Shown in pieces: positions 1 through 10,720 of a DNA stretch of 64,000 bases. Source of the stretch: Linepithema humile (lineage: Eukaryota > Arthropoda > Insecta > Hymenoptera > Formicidae); assembly GCF_040581485.1 (NCBI RefSeq), contig NC_090130.1:4402001-4466000 (forward strand), given 5' to 3'. Every line of letters starts with the position of its first letter. The stretch's first letter is position 1. The notes beneath the pieces are model-generated. The model had not been told where the DNA came from and ran no database searches. It saw nothing but the letters and a program-made list of their open reading frames with translations. The translations under genes were made by a program, and so were the position numbers.

Positions 1-2900
1 CACAACAATGCTGTAATTCGCTCCGATAAGGATTACTGATATGAGTGCCGTCCATTTCGCTCCACACAGTACCGCGATACGTTCCGTACGAATGCAATTT
101 CAGTTACGTAACCGTCTCGGCCGGCTCGCTTGTGTGCGATCGGGTCAATTGGATCAATGGGCAGCGAGCTGAGTTCCAGATCGCTCTAATTGCTGGGAAA
201 TTGAAAGTCTCGCGCGGAAACTATCGATTTCACTTTCCACCGCGTTGCCGCTACTCAATGGCTCTCTCTCACTCGATTTCGAAAATCACGTATTTGTTGT
301 TGTTATCGTAGACAGGTATATAGCTTTACGGCGATTCATCGCGCGGTGAATTATGAGGAGAGCGAAATGAAGTACTTTGCAAAGTATCGAAGACGCCGGA
401 TAATAATTCAATTTCCTATATGTACACGGAATACTTTATTATCGTGACGGTCCCGAGTCATTTTAATTAGTTGAAAATTGAAAATTTTGCGACCGCAAAT
501 TTCATTGTTGCGCTCCGCGCTCCGCTTCATGGCTCGCCCTGTTTGCTTTCGGAATTTATTAATCTTCTATTCCCCCGGGTCACTTTATGACCACTCATTG
601 TGTAATGAATTATGGAGAGCAGAGCGAAATTTCTTACAAAGTCGTTGAGCAGTTAGATGAAGATGTAACTTTTCGTGCGGGACACATCGGTTATCTCGCC
701 GGTAATTCTTTCCACGCTGACTCTATTGTTCTTAAAATAAATGTTTATTGCGAAGAGACAATTTAGAGCCGACAGTTTGTGCGATGGTTACGACTAGCGG
801 ATTGCTATTATCTATTAGGTCTTCAAGTCGTTACAATATTTTCAAAATTAATTTAGTTTTTCTAGAATAGTGTTCACACTGGTCTCTGCATCTAGAGTGA
901 CTGCTAAAGATAAATGCTTTATCTGAAGAATGGAATCGCTTGTTCTAAACTTTTGTGACGTTCTAAGATTCATCCTAATTGTGTAAAGACTACTAATTTA
1001 CTTATAATAAAATCGGTGCTTATTTTGGTTTGTTTCGTGACGTAATCGGCCACACATAAAAATCGATTATTCCTAAACTTTTCTAAAAAGTCCTTTCAAG
1101 AAAAATCGTTTATATCGGAAATGCAATATACAATTAACGATGAATCGTATTTCCAAGATTCCCAAATTTGCTGAAATATTCAATTATTATTCCGAAATCT
1201 CCTTCCTTCCTGCGAAATTACGCTTTGTCATCAATGTATTGTCAATATGCGCAGATACAACTAACGTGACCAGCTGATTTTGTCCTAGTTCAACATACGC
1301 ATTTAAATTTTGCGCTACCGCCTTGACTTATAATCCAACGCGCAACTTCTCTCATTGGAAACGGCCGACGCTCGAGAATTTCTTTTTTTAACGCGTCTCT
1401 TTCGCGATCGACGGTGAAAATTGACGTGATACTAATCGCTCGCTCTACGCAACTCGCTGAATTCAGCGTTAATCGCGGTCTTTTAAGCGCGCCAGCCAAT
1501 TTTCTTCCGCTGCGCACTCGCTATTTACCGTTCTCGTCATTTCCCTTCTGTCGCCTTCAGCTCTGAAATTGGTCTCGCATACACGATTTGGTCGTGCTAG
1601 ACGATCGACTACGCTGCAAACTAGGAGATCAAATACGTTGCAAGATGTTGCGCCGGTCGCAGCTGCTTCCTTAGTAACGAGGGGATTGATCGCGCCACCG
1701 TTACAGAGCTTATCGTGACCCGTTACAAATATATATATATATTACCAAGTTTATTGCAGCACGCAATAGACCGAAATCTGATCTACGTTTAATCGTATCC
1801 CGTGCGAAGTTCAGTAAATCCCGAAATTGTAGCGCGCTCGATCATCAATTATATAAGCCATTAAATCTCGTGTGTTTACTGCGAGATGCTGCTGCGAGAT
1901 CGAGGTAGCTTACCATCTGCATTTCCCACACCCGTGTCGAACAACGATTTACGATCGTCTGTTTAGTCTGTGCTACGAAATGGCTTTTTTTTTTTATGTC
2001 CAAGGTCGAATGAAGGATTCAGTTTCATATTTTCTTAACAATTATATCCGCTCTTGCGATTAAATAGCAACGATTCTTAGACAATCGGTCCGATGACTCG
2101 ATGTTAGATCACATTGTCCTTAAAACTGCGATTCATTCAGAAATCGGTTACGAAATTGTGATATAAATTCACGATCGGACCGATCGAATCCAGAAATCGG
2201 TGAGAATCGTAAGAGACTCTGTACGAGACGGCGAATCAGAGATAGAATCGGAACCGGAAGCAGATCAATATTGAAGCTGCACGGAGGTGGAGTATGCCTA
2301 AGTGCGAATTGTCGAAATCGAATCCTATCGGCGCCGATCGTTCGACGGCTCCTTCGAATTTCTCGGACTCGACGCGAGTATCGCGTCGTCGTCGGTCGCG
2401 GATCGCGGCACGTAGATCGATCGGCTACCTCGAAGCGGCGCACCCCGGGACACGGAGCATCTGATTATCATTCGCAAACGTCGCGCTGTGCTACCTGGTG
2501 ACATAACGACACAGTGAAAACGGACTCTAACTGCTGCTGCACGACGGTAGCATACGTTCTACGGCGACCTATCGATCTACGAATGGTTCACGACCGCTAA
2601 TGCGACCTTGAAGCGTAAACAACGCTCGTTATAGGACCTGTTTGTTGGACGGTGGCGCCAGTGGAGCGTCTCTGTCCAGCCAGTTACCTGCCATCCGTGA
2701 AAAGGGTTTGTCGACATGGGTGATTAACCGCTTATATGAATCTATATACCGCCAGCACCGGAAGTAAGAGGATGGACACGATCGGTGAACCACGCAGCTT
2801 GCCCGCACCCGCAGAAACGCTTGACGCCATCGCGGTCTTGCACGCCTCGGGCGTGGGGTCTGCAACAGGAAGAACAAAACATTGCGAAATAAATGTAGGG
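1..2900. other. Gene-free flank, moderately CpG-rich
   Basis: Mixed AT-rich and CpG-rich sequence with a short TA run at 1727-1741. Short open frames exist on both strands around 2120-2880 but resemble no protein I know, and their two strands mirror each other. It may hold the Ace 3' UTR or tail exon, but nothing can be assigned. Confidence 0.5.
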
Positions 2901-4002
2901 CGAAAACGAGTAAACTATGGACAATTAATTAATTAGGATTGATTAAGAATATGCAAACATTCGAAATATAGTGCATTCTGGCATATTTCACAAATTAAGT
3001 CTCAGAAACGCAAATAATGGAAAAAATTTTATTTTTTTCTTTACTTTCAAGTAAACTTTGCTTCAATAGGATTTTTAATTAAATTGCAAAAATCTTTAAT
3101 AAATGGAATTTTCTGTAAAAAAAATTTGGTTCTGCGGAGAAATTCAGTGTCGTAAATTCGAAATTTTAATGTTGCAGATTCTTTGAAAATTAAAAACAGA
3201 TGAATAACGTGATTTCCCCTACTTTATAGTTAGTAATAAAATTTACTTCATATTATAGTACAGTAGGTATAATAGATAACATGCAAAAGTGGAAAACTAA
3301 CTCCATCATCTAAAATTTTTCTCTTCCGCGTGACATAAAGTGAGATGGAATAGAGAAGAATGAAGAACGGTATAAATTTCTTCTATGGCTTTCACTTCAG
3401 GCATATGAAATTTAAGCAACTTTTTCTCTTTTTCATAGGATTAATGTAAAATATAAGATGTGCTATTATAGCATTACACATTTTGTATTCATTGAAATGT
3501 TGTATATGTGTAAAAATAAAAAAAAAAAGAATATTTCTTTAATGAAAAATTATCTTCATTACTGCTGTTGACTACCCCTTCTTTATGTTTCTTTTTTTTA
3601 AATATTGTTTTTGATAATATTTTTGTGATATTTTAGATGTTATCTCGCATTACAATGTATTATCATCAAAAAAAAGAAATTCAAGACTCAAGTTATTTAA
3701 TAATGTAAAGTATTGAGATGGTACGTGCCAAAAACATCGCAACACGATGATAGAATAAAATCCAATAATCTGTATTTCGTTTGGCCTCGTTATGTATTAC
3801 ATACTATGTATCAATATGCTATGTTAAATAAAATTATATAAACTTTATCGAAATTATTTGTATATTACACATTTTCTGACGTAATATTTAATAATTACAA
3901 TAATTATATTATAATCTTTAATAATGTAATAATTAATAAACCTGTATCTCATAATCACCTCATAAGAATCACTCGATTAAATAAAAATAAGGTTGTAATA
4001 GT

Positions 4003-4310
4003 GTAGCCCCATCGGTTCCCGAAAGGGACTTTGCGTTTACAAACATCTAAGGTCCTTATCGGGTGTACTAATCAGGACCCGATCACGAAGTGAGACTTGC
4101 CTGATCAGTTCCTTATCGAAGCCTTATTAATATTTCCGCTCGGAACACTAAAGGCATTCCTGAGAGGGTCCTTATCAAATCCGGACCAAAATAACCTCGT
4201 TAACTGGTAATAAGGAAAAAGTTCATTCGGTCCTGTTCAGGCCCTATTCGGGCCAACCCTATTAGGATAGACTCGAAGAAAACCTTATCGGGGCCTCATA
4301 GTACATCGGG
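4003..4310. repeat. Degenerate repeat patch with CCTTATCGG-type words
   Basis: Within 300 bp the words ggtccttatcggg (4051), ttccttatcgaagcc (about 4109), gggtccttatcaaatcc (4166) and accttatcggggcc (about 4281) recur, with intervening CTGATCAG/AATCAGGAC and GGCCCTATTCGGGCC words. The block is GC-richer than its very AT-rich surroundings. It looks like a decayed satellite or the body of an old interspersed repeat. No terminal repeats or coding frame are evident. Confidence 0.6.
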
Positions 4311-5836
4311 TATACTTCTACTCTGGTAAATATAAATCAACATTAAAAGATTAAAATAGATTAGCGATAAACTTTATAATAATATAGGAATTTTCTAGCA
4401 AATTTAATATTTTTTGTACAAATTTTTAACAATATCCAACAACGTCAAACTTAAATCGATCAGAAGTATCGAACAGTGTAAATACAATTTTTTTCTGATA
4501 TTCTATTAGTACATATTACGATGTTGGATGAAAAAATATCAATAAAAGTTAAATATTAAAAAAGAAATATAAAATTGAATAAATATTAAAATGATCCCTC
4601 AATAAACGAATCATTTGAGAAATATTGCGAAATACGTAGAATATTATCTGTAGAATGATATTATTCAAACAGCACGCTTGTTTGCTGTTACAAAATCAAA
4701 ATCAATAATGCTTTATACCGGATTCCACCCAATATAATTAAAATTGTAATGTATTACTATAAGTACGGTCATTACAGCGTTATTGTATAAGCGGAAACTT
4801 TCAATTACGCGTGATTTTCCATTATCACACAAGCGGTATTGAACAGAAAACTATTGGAAACGAGTACGTGCGCAATCGCTTGCCTCGTTTCGCGCAAACA
4901 ATCGCTGCTGTTTAATCCGATATATTCCGGATAAACAGAAACATCGAACTTATTTGCAATAACAACCGGTCGAACCCGCGACTACTGATTTTCCCGAAAT
5001 GCGCGAAACTCCTGTGCATAGCGCAATGTCAATCGCTGATATAATGAAATGGTCAACAGTGCTTGAAACGTAGGGCCACGTGGCCGATATCGATCGAATA
5101 ATAACTGAATTATTTACCGCGCTAGCGTTAAGAGCATAGGAAATTGGTAGGAAGAATATTATCCGCGATCGCAATTTTGCATTTTCTTACGAGAAAATTA
5201 AAAAAATCGTACACTAGAATTTGAATTTGCCTTTAACAACACATTTTACCGTCGCACATATTACTAACGTAATAAAATATTTACGTAAGGAGAAATAGCA
5301 TCAAGATATTCACGTAGCAATCTTGCGAAATCGCTTTGATCTTCTGTTTACTAAAATATTGGCACAGCTGCCATCAAAATTTATAACATAATAGTGCGAC
5401 GTAATATTGCTATTGTGACACATTTTATGACAAGAATTCTCTTTTAACATTACGGTTATCGGAATTTCAAGGTCTTCGACATTTCTTTTTAAAAAATGAT
5501 CCTGTAGAAAAAATGTGATAAAAGATATATTTTTTGATAGCAAAAAAAAATAAAATAAAAATTTATTCAATTTGAGATATGGATTTTTAACTAAAGCGAG
5601 AAAGAACGAAAACATAGTTTTAAATGTCTCAATTACTTTTATGCCACGTACATTTAAATCGAATTTCTTCCTTATGATACATTTGAAAGCATTCGTTTTA
5701 TTGCGATTGTTGAGATACTGCGATTAAAATAATTTATTGCTCGAGATATATAGTATATTACATCAGATTATAGAGGAACATGGTATTCGCGTGACGATAA
5801 AAACGATCTTTTGCACGCTTCCGGTGAAAATTACCG

Positions 5837-6015
5837 CTAAGTAGGGCGTTGATTAATTTTGTATGAGATTAAGAATGTTATTGCAAATTCAATGTTATGA
5901 AATGAATTGCGGGAGTTTGAAGACCATTGACCGCGCGACATTATCAGTCGTAGTTCATAACAATCATGCTCGAATAAAAAGAGTTGTATACTCCGATATA
6001 AAAACGCGACGAGCG
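5837..6015 (-). CDS. Tentative alternative terminal exon for Ace tail
   Basis: This is a candidate only. A pyrimidine-rich tract (6050-6025 read on the minus strand) and a cttag acceptor at 6017-6016 would give a 287-bp last intron and keep phase 1. The resulting 58-residue tail contains one Cys in HDCYEL, an Asn/Ser-rich middle, and a weakly hydrophobic stretch (FAITFLISY) before a short polar end and a TAG. Drosophila Ace also ends with a Cys, a small-residue spacer, a hydrophobic run and a basic tail, but there is no sequence identity. A competing acceptor at 6187-6186 (117-bp intron) gives a 28-residue tail with two Cys. The true tail exon could equally lie further left or outside the window. 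Confidence 0.17.
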
Positions 6016-6302
6016 CTAAGCGTGTTCGTAGAATAAAAAGAAAAGATGGAAAGAACGCGTGACGAGTGTGCAGTCCTCGTCGCAACACTATATCCCGTGT
6101 AATCATAACGAGCACATCTCATCAAGGACGGAAATGTCTAGACAAAGCACACGGATGAGTACAACACTCGTCACGTGTAGAAACGCTGAAGTGGTTGCGC
6201 CACGAATGCGAAGGCGCTCAATGAGTCAAGGACTAATTAGTCCGCGCCGTGTGACATGCGGGGTTTATAGCGGGGAAAGAAAATCCCATCTCCGTCACGT
6301 AC

Positions 6303-6460
6303 CTGGTATCCCCTTTAGTCGCGGCAGGAAGTCGTTCCAAAATGCGCAGGCTGTCGTGCGAGGACCTTTGCCGAAACCCTTCTTTTCCGCGTTCAGAATA
6401 AAGTACTCCGGATGTTCCTTGGTATAAGGCGGCCAGTCGGACTCGGACTGCGTTGGCTTC
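6303..6460 (-). CDS. Ace: Acetylcholinesterase last recognised exon (end of catalytic domain)
   Basis: A 158-bp exon after an attatttttcag acceptor. Its first base completes the Gly codon of the previous exon; it then reads KPTQSESDWPPYTKEHPEYF, a Gly/Lys-rich linker, and TACAFWNDFLPRLKGIPG. The C-AFWNDFLP motif is the conserved end of the cholinesterase fold; its Cys (codon 6348-6346) matches Torpedo Cys521 and should close the disulfide with the Cys at 14206-14204. The exon ends at CCAG/gtacgt, a strong donor leaving phase 1. Read through without splicing, the frame ends at a TGA (6297-6295) two codons on. Drosophila Ace has a Cys (interchain disulfide) and a GPI signal after this point, so a further tail exon is expected. 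Confidence 0.94.
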
Positions 6461-9439
6461 CTGAAAAATAATTCAAGAGGTAAAGGTGGTTGCGTCACTC
6501 GCAAATCGTGGGACGAGCGCCTAGGGACGAGAAGCAGCAATCGACAGGAAAGAGGCGGAGGGTGGTGGAGAGGCGAGGCGAAACGATAGAAAACGAAGAG
6601 TAACGAGGAGAAGAAGGCGCGGCAAGTTGGATGCAGAACTGTTCGACTTCAAACGGAATCGAGATAAAATCTCTGTCTCCGATAGAGGAAGCGCGACGGT
6701 TCTCTTTCGATAGAAGACGTCGGAAGTTGCGCGCAGGCACGGACATTTGTCGGGAGCGAGGTAAAAGGGAAATGCTGCGGTGAATTTTGTACGCTTGCTA
6801 CTTTGCGATATTTACGAACGGTTGCGTCATTATTACAGTACGTATCGAGAAATCGGATCCTCCAAGGTAGTGTTTTTCAAAACGTGTGCCACAGAATAGC
6901 ATAGTGTCCCAGAAAATGCTTCAAATGACATTTTCACGAAGTATCTATAGAAAAGTGAAGTTTTCGATATTTTATTTCGATGATTTAAAAATAAGTTACA
7001 CGAAAACCTTTTAAAAATATCGATTTATTAATTATATCTATTGAATAATAATTAAAATAGATAGACACTTTGAACGATCCGATTTCGCGCAAATTGGATT
7101 TAAAAACATCGGAATAATTGAACGTTTTATTCTGCCAACTTTCCATGTAACGGTTCTGCAATTTACAGTGACTTTTACATTAGCAAAATTCTGTAATTCG
7201 ATTCTATTAAAGAAATATCTAGTTTAAAAACATGTGAAATATTCAAAAGTTATAAAAAAGTGATACCATTATTTGTTAAATCAAAAGAGATTAACTTTTC
7301 AAAAAGTAAAAGAATTTTCTGTAATTCTGTATTTATTAATTTATTAATTTCAAAAATTCAAGATTATAGAAATCAAGTTTGACAATTTTATGCGCTTGCT
7401 TGGTATATTTTTAGACCTATCTTTCACACTGTATATTATATAATGGTAAAAGTAAACCTCAAATGTATCGCGCGTGAAGGCAATATGTCGATTGAACGTC
7501 AAAGGAAATAAAAAGCGTATCCTATCCACAGAGCGATACATCATAATAGTCTTAAATCTCGATAAATCTTGCAGAACAGGAAATCCCTCTTTTTTTCATC
7601 GACAGTTGATATATGGAAGCATATTCTTGATGAAAGTTGAGCAATCTTATTACTAACAAAAAATATAAAAGCTTTCCGCAACTTTCTATGTAAATAAGTT
7701 AGCTGATTTATTACTCAATATTTCATTAAAGTATAAATATCCAATTGTGCAATTAAATGTAAAATATTTTATGAATGTATTTAATTTAATGTATAATTAT
7801 ATATTACATAATTATATCGAGAGTGAAAATAAAATAAAATTAAAGGTATTAATTTTGTCTTCTATTTAATTTTACACATCGGGCTCGTAAAGTTTGATTA
7901 AATCCTCGGTGAATTTATGGTCTCTTCAAATGATAATTCGAGTATCTTTAATCAATTTGAATACCTCTCTCGCAACAATTGACTAAAGTCTATTGAATGA
8001 AAAGTGTTTAATGTAAAATTGTAAAAGATAAAATTTGCATCTACAGACATGTAAAATAGTACTAATCTTGAAAATTATCACTGGAATTATTTTTCTTAAT
8101 ATTTTTGAAACTAAGTTTTAAAGCTCTGATAATTGCAACTGTAACGACAATAAGTATAAATCGATATTTTTCTTATTTCAATAAAAATATTTAGAAAATT
8201 TATATAAATATGTTTGTAACAATATAATCATAAAAAAATTTTATAGAATCAAAATTTGATTACTATATTTTCAGCACACAATACGATGAGTAAAAACGTG
8301 AAATTTGTGTTGTAAATTTCTCTTTATACTTTTTATGCTTTTTATACTTATAACTAAGCCTGTAAAAATGATCCTTGTCCTAAGTACCCCGTGCGCGATA
8401 TTAACATTTCTGTAGTAACAAATGAAAGTTTAGCTGTAAATGTGTTAGCGAGTTTCGAGCGAAATTACTCTTTTTCGCAGTTATAATTTGAATTTAAATT
8501 AACTTCGTTTCGCACATCAGCAAATTTGTCCGGACACGTTGGCTCCATGATGTATTTCAAGTTACAATTTCATATTATATTAGACATTTTAACTATAGTA
8601 TGTACAAATTTCGATTAAGTATTTCGCTAACTTTATGAAATATTTAATCGTTTATCGTTTATCGTGATTTTTCAAAATATGTGTAATTTATATTTAAAGC
8701 ATATAAACAATTTCGAAGGTTGCAGATGTGTAATTAATCTTCGCACATCATTACCATATATAATGTAAAAAATTATGTTGCTTCAAAATCATATACACGT
8801 AACATTTTCAACTATAAAAAATGCAATAAAAATAAAGAATTTTTGTTAAAATTTTTGATATATAAAATAAATAAAAATTTTGTTTTATTCATTTTGTTCT
8901 ACTTTTTTTCTCATTTCTAGAATTTGAATAAAAATCAATTTGTTTTTTATTTTAATCTGTTAAACATTTTTATTTATAAGTTTTATCGGATATAATAAAA
9001 CAAAATATCATTCATTGAAGTCAGTTTGCAGTGCATTTTTTGCACAGAAATATATCAAATATATGCATAAAATGACTATCAAAGTCGTCAGCAATCTGTT
9101 CAATGCCGAATCGGCATTTATATTTCAATCGAACATTGCCGAGCAAGTTGGGTAATCTTTACATTTGCATCTATGATTTGTGGCCTTTACTTCTTATAAT
9201 CTAGTCGCCAATGAAGCGCGACATAGACATTGTCCTTGACAAAATTGATCCCGGCGTCCTCTTCACATGTCTAGTGCAATATCGTGACATTGCCGAGAAT
9301 TTGTTAGCCTTCACATTTGCGCGAACCTTTTGCACCAATACTTTACATGAATCAATACATATACTTACTTTTACTTACGTCAATCAATATGTACACGATA
9401 ATGTATGACTTACAGTACACGCGCGCAGTATATACTTAC
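6461..9439 (-). other. Ace intron (2.98 kb)
   Basis: Bounded by the gtaagt donor at 9439 and the ttttcag acceptor ending at 6461. The part next to the last exon (6480-6780) is GC- and purine-rich on the plus strand; the remainder is very AT-rich. I see no coding potential. A weak direct repeat of an ACATTGCCGAG-containing segment sits at its 5' end, around 9133-9326. Confidence 0.88.
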
Positions 9440-9603
9440 CCTGTGTACGCGAATCGCGAATAGTACAAAATCATTTCCAAAGCCAGTTCTCGCTCTTTGT
9501 CGGTGTATTTCAGCGACGAGTTCAGGGGATGCCCAAAGACGTATTCCACTTCGTCACCATGCATCACGCCCATCCATTCGCCCCACACATTCGTACTTGT
9601 TCT
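9440..9603 (-). CDS. Ace: Acetylcholinesterase internal exon with the catalytic histidine
   Basis: A 164-bp exon between a gttgcag acceptor and a gtaagt donor, entering in phase 0 and leaving in phase 2. It begins RTSTNVWGEWMGVMHGDE, then EYVFGHPLNSSLKYTDKE, and ends RFAYTG with the Gly codon split by the intron. The His of GVMHGDE (codon 9561-9559) is the catalytic-triad His, equivalent to Torpedo His440. The GEWMG block is typical of the Drosophila-type (ace-2) enzyme. NSS is a possible N-glycosylation site. The plus-strand reading frame over the same bases is a shadow. Confidence 0.96.
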
Positions 9604-10334
9604 CTGCAACACAATGTATGTCCCGTCGTTAGCTCTTCGACTATCATTACGCTAGAGATAACAGTGTGTTTATTACGGCATTTCTAACTCTCGAAATTAA
9701 AGATGCAAAATGTACTACATAGTTTTATACTTATGTTTCAAAGTTTTAAAAATATACTGCGACTATTGTATTTGACTTCTAAACAAATTTCGATTTTTAT
9801 TTATTCATTTGTTGATATAAATTAATAATTTTCGAAATAAAATTAATTTTTTCTCTATAAAATGGGATTCAAAAAATAAGTAAAAATATTATTAATTAAA
9901 AATTTTTATAAAAAATATATATATATTCCATTCTTTTTTTTAATTAAATTAAAATGCTGAGGTGCGCGTATAAAATCCGTAGAAAACAGTACGGAAGGGT
10001 CGAGCTCCAAAACGTTCACGTTTGCAATAGCGTGATCAGCACGTCGGGACATATGATGGGATATCGATTTTAGGTCGATACAGATGCGTCCTGACTCCTC
10101 GCAGCTCTAACGACGACAGCCGAAATTGCGAGGAGCGGAAGCGAGCAACGCGAACGAGCGACAAAAGAAAAAAGAAAAGCGTGTACTTTCGCGGGAGCCA
10201 TCGTCTAACCGGCGGGTAAAGCCGTTATTAAGATTACGGCTAGCGCGCATGAGTAATGACATCCTCTTTACTTTCAGCAGCGCACGCTTCTACCGCGCGC
10301 GCCGCCGCCTGATAAATTACCTTCTACGCTAATT

Positions 10335-10357
10335 GCTCGAGCCTTCGCGGCTCGAGC
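10335..10357. repeat. Perfect 9-bp inverted repeat (hairpin)
   Basis: GCTCGAGCC, a TTCGC loop, then GGCTCGAGC. It is GC-rich and sits immediately before the polypurine tract within the 4.5-kb Ace intron. No T-run follows; function unknown. Confidence 0.7.
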
Positions 10358-10403
10358 TACCGCGGCATTTCGCTTACGCGCGTTTCACGGTCCGCGGCTC
10401 GCA

Positions 10404-10720
10404 ATGAAGACAGAGGGTAGCGTGAAGCGAGAAGACGGAAAGGAGAGGGTGGCGAAGAAAGAAAGAAAGAAAAAAAAAAAAGGCAAAGTGAAAAGTGCAA
10501 CGCGAAAGGTTGCGAGAGAGACGGCGAGGCGGGCGGAAGGAGCACGGAAGCGAGACGACGTGAGGAGGTGTACGCGCGAGAAATGTGGAAGCGGGAGAAA
10601 ATAGAGTAGTGAAAAATAGGGAACGCGAGAAGTAAATGAGTGGGAAAGTGCAGTGGGAATGGGGATGAGACGCGAAGGGTGAAGGGCGACGTCAAGTGTA
10701 GGGAAGGAGTGACGCGATCA
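10404..10720. repeat. Polypurine-biased tract
   Basis: About 300 bp in which the plus strand is overwhelmingly A and G, including GAAAGAAAGAAAG and a 12-base A run. The apparent basic (plus) and Ser/Pro/Leu-rich (minus) frames are consequences of the composition, not proteins. Confidence 0.7.

Larger units (their letters stand above)
2901..6302. other. AT-rich region 3' of the recognised Ace exons
   Basis: Mostly AT-rich with poly-A/T runs. Apart from the 4.0-4.3 kb repeat patch and the tentative tail exon near 5.8-6.0 kb, nothing is recognised. If the donor at 6302 is used, at least part of this stretch is the last Ace intron plus 3' UTR. Confidence 0.5.

Noticed and set aside
2120..2520. 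Possible Ace GPI-tail exon in a CpG-rich block, with hydrophobic ends in two frames
   Set aside because: Frames that keep phase 1 either lack a terminal hydrophobic stretch or need a very short exon; no similarity to known tails.
4960..4990. tRNA B-box-like GGTCGAACCC
   Set aside because: No A-box or cloverleaf partner at the right distance.
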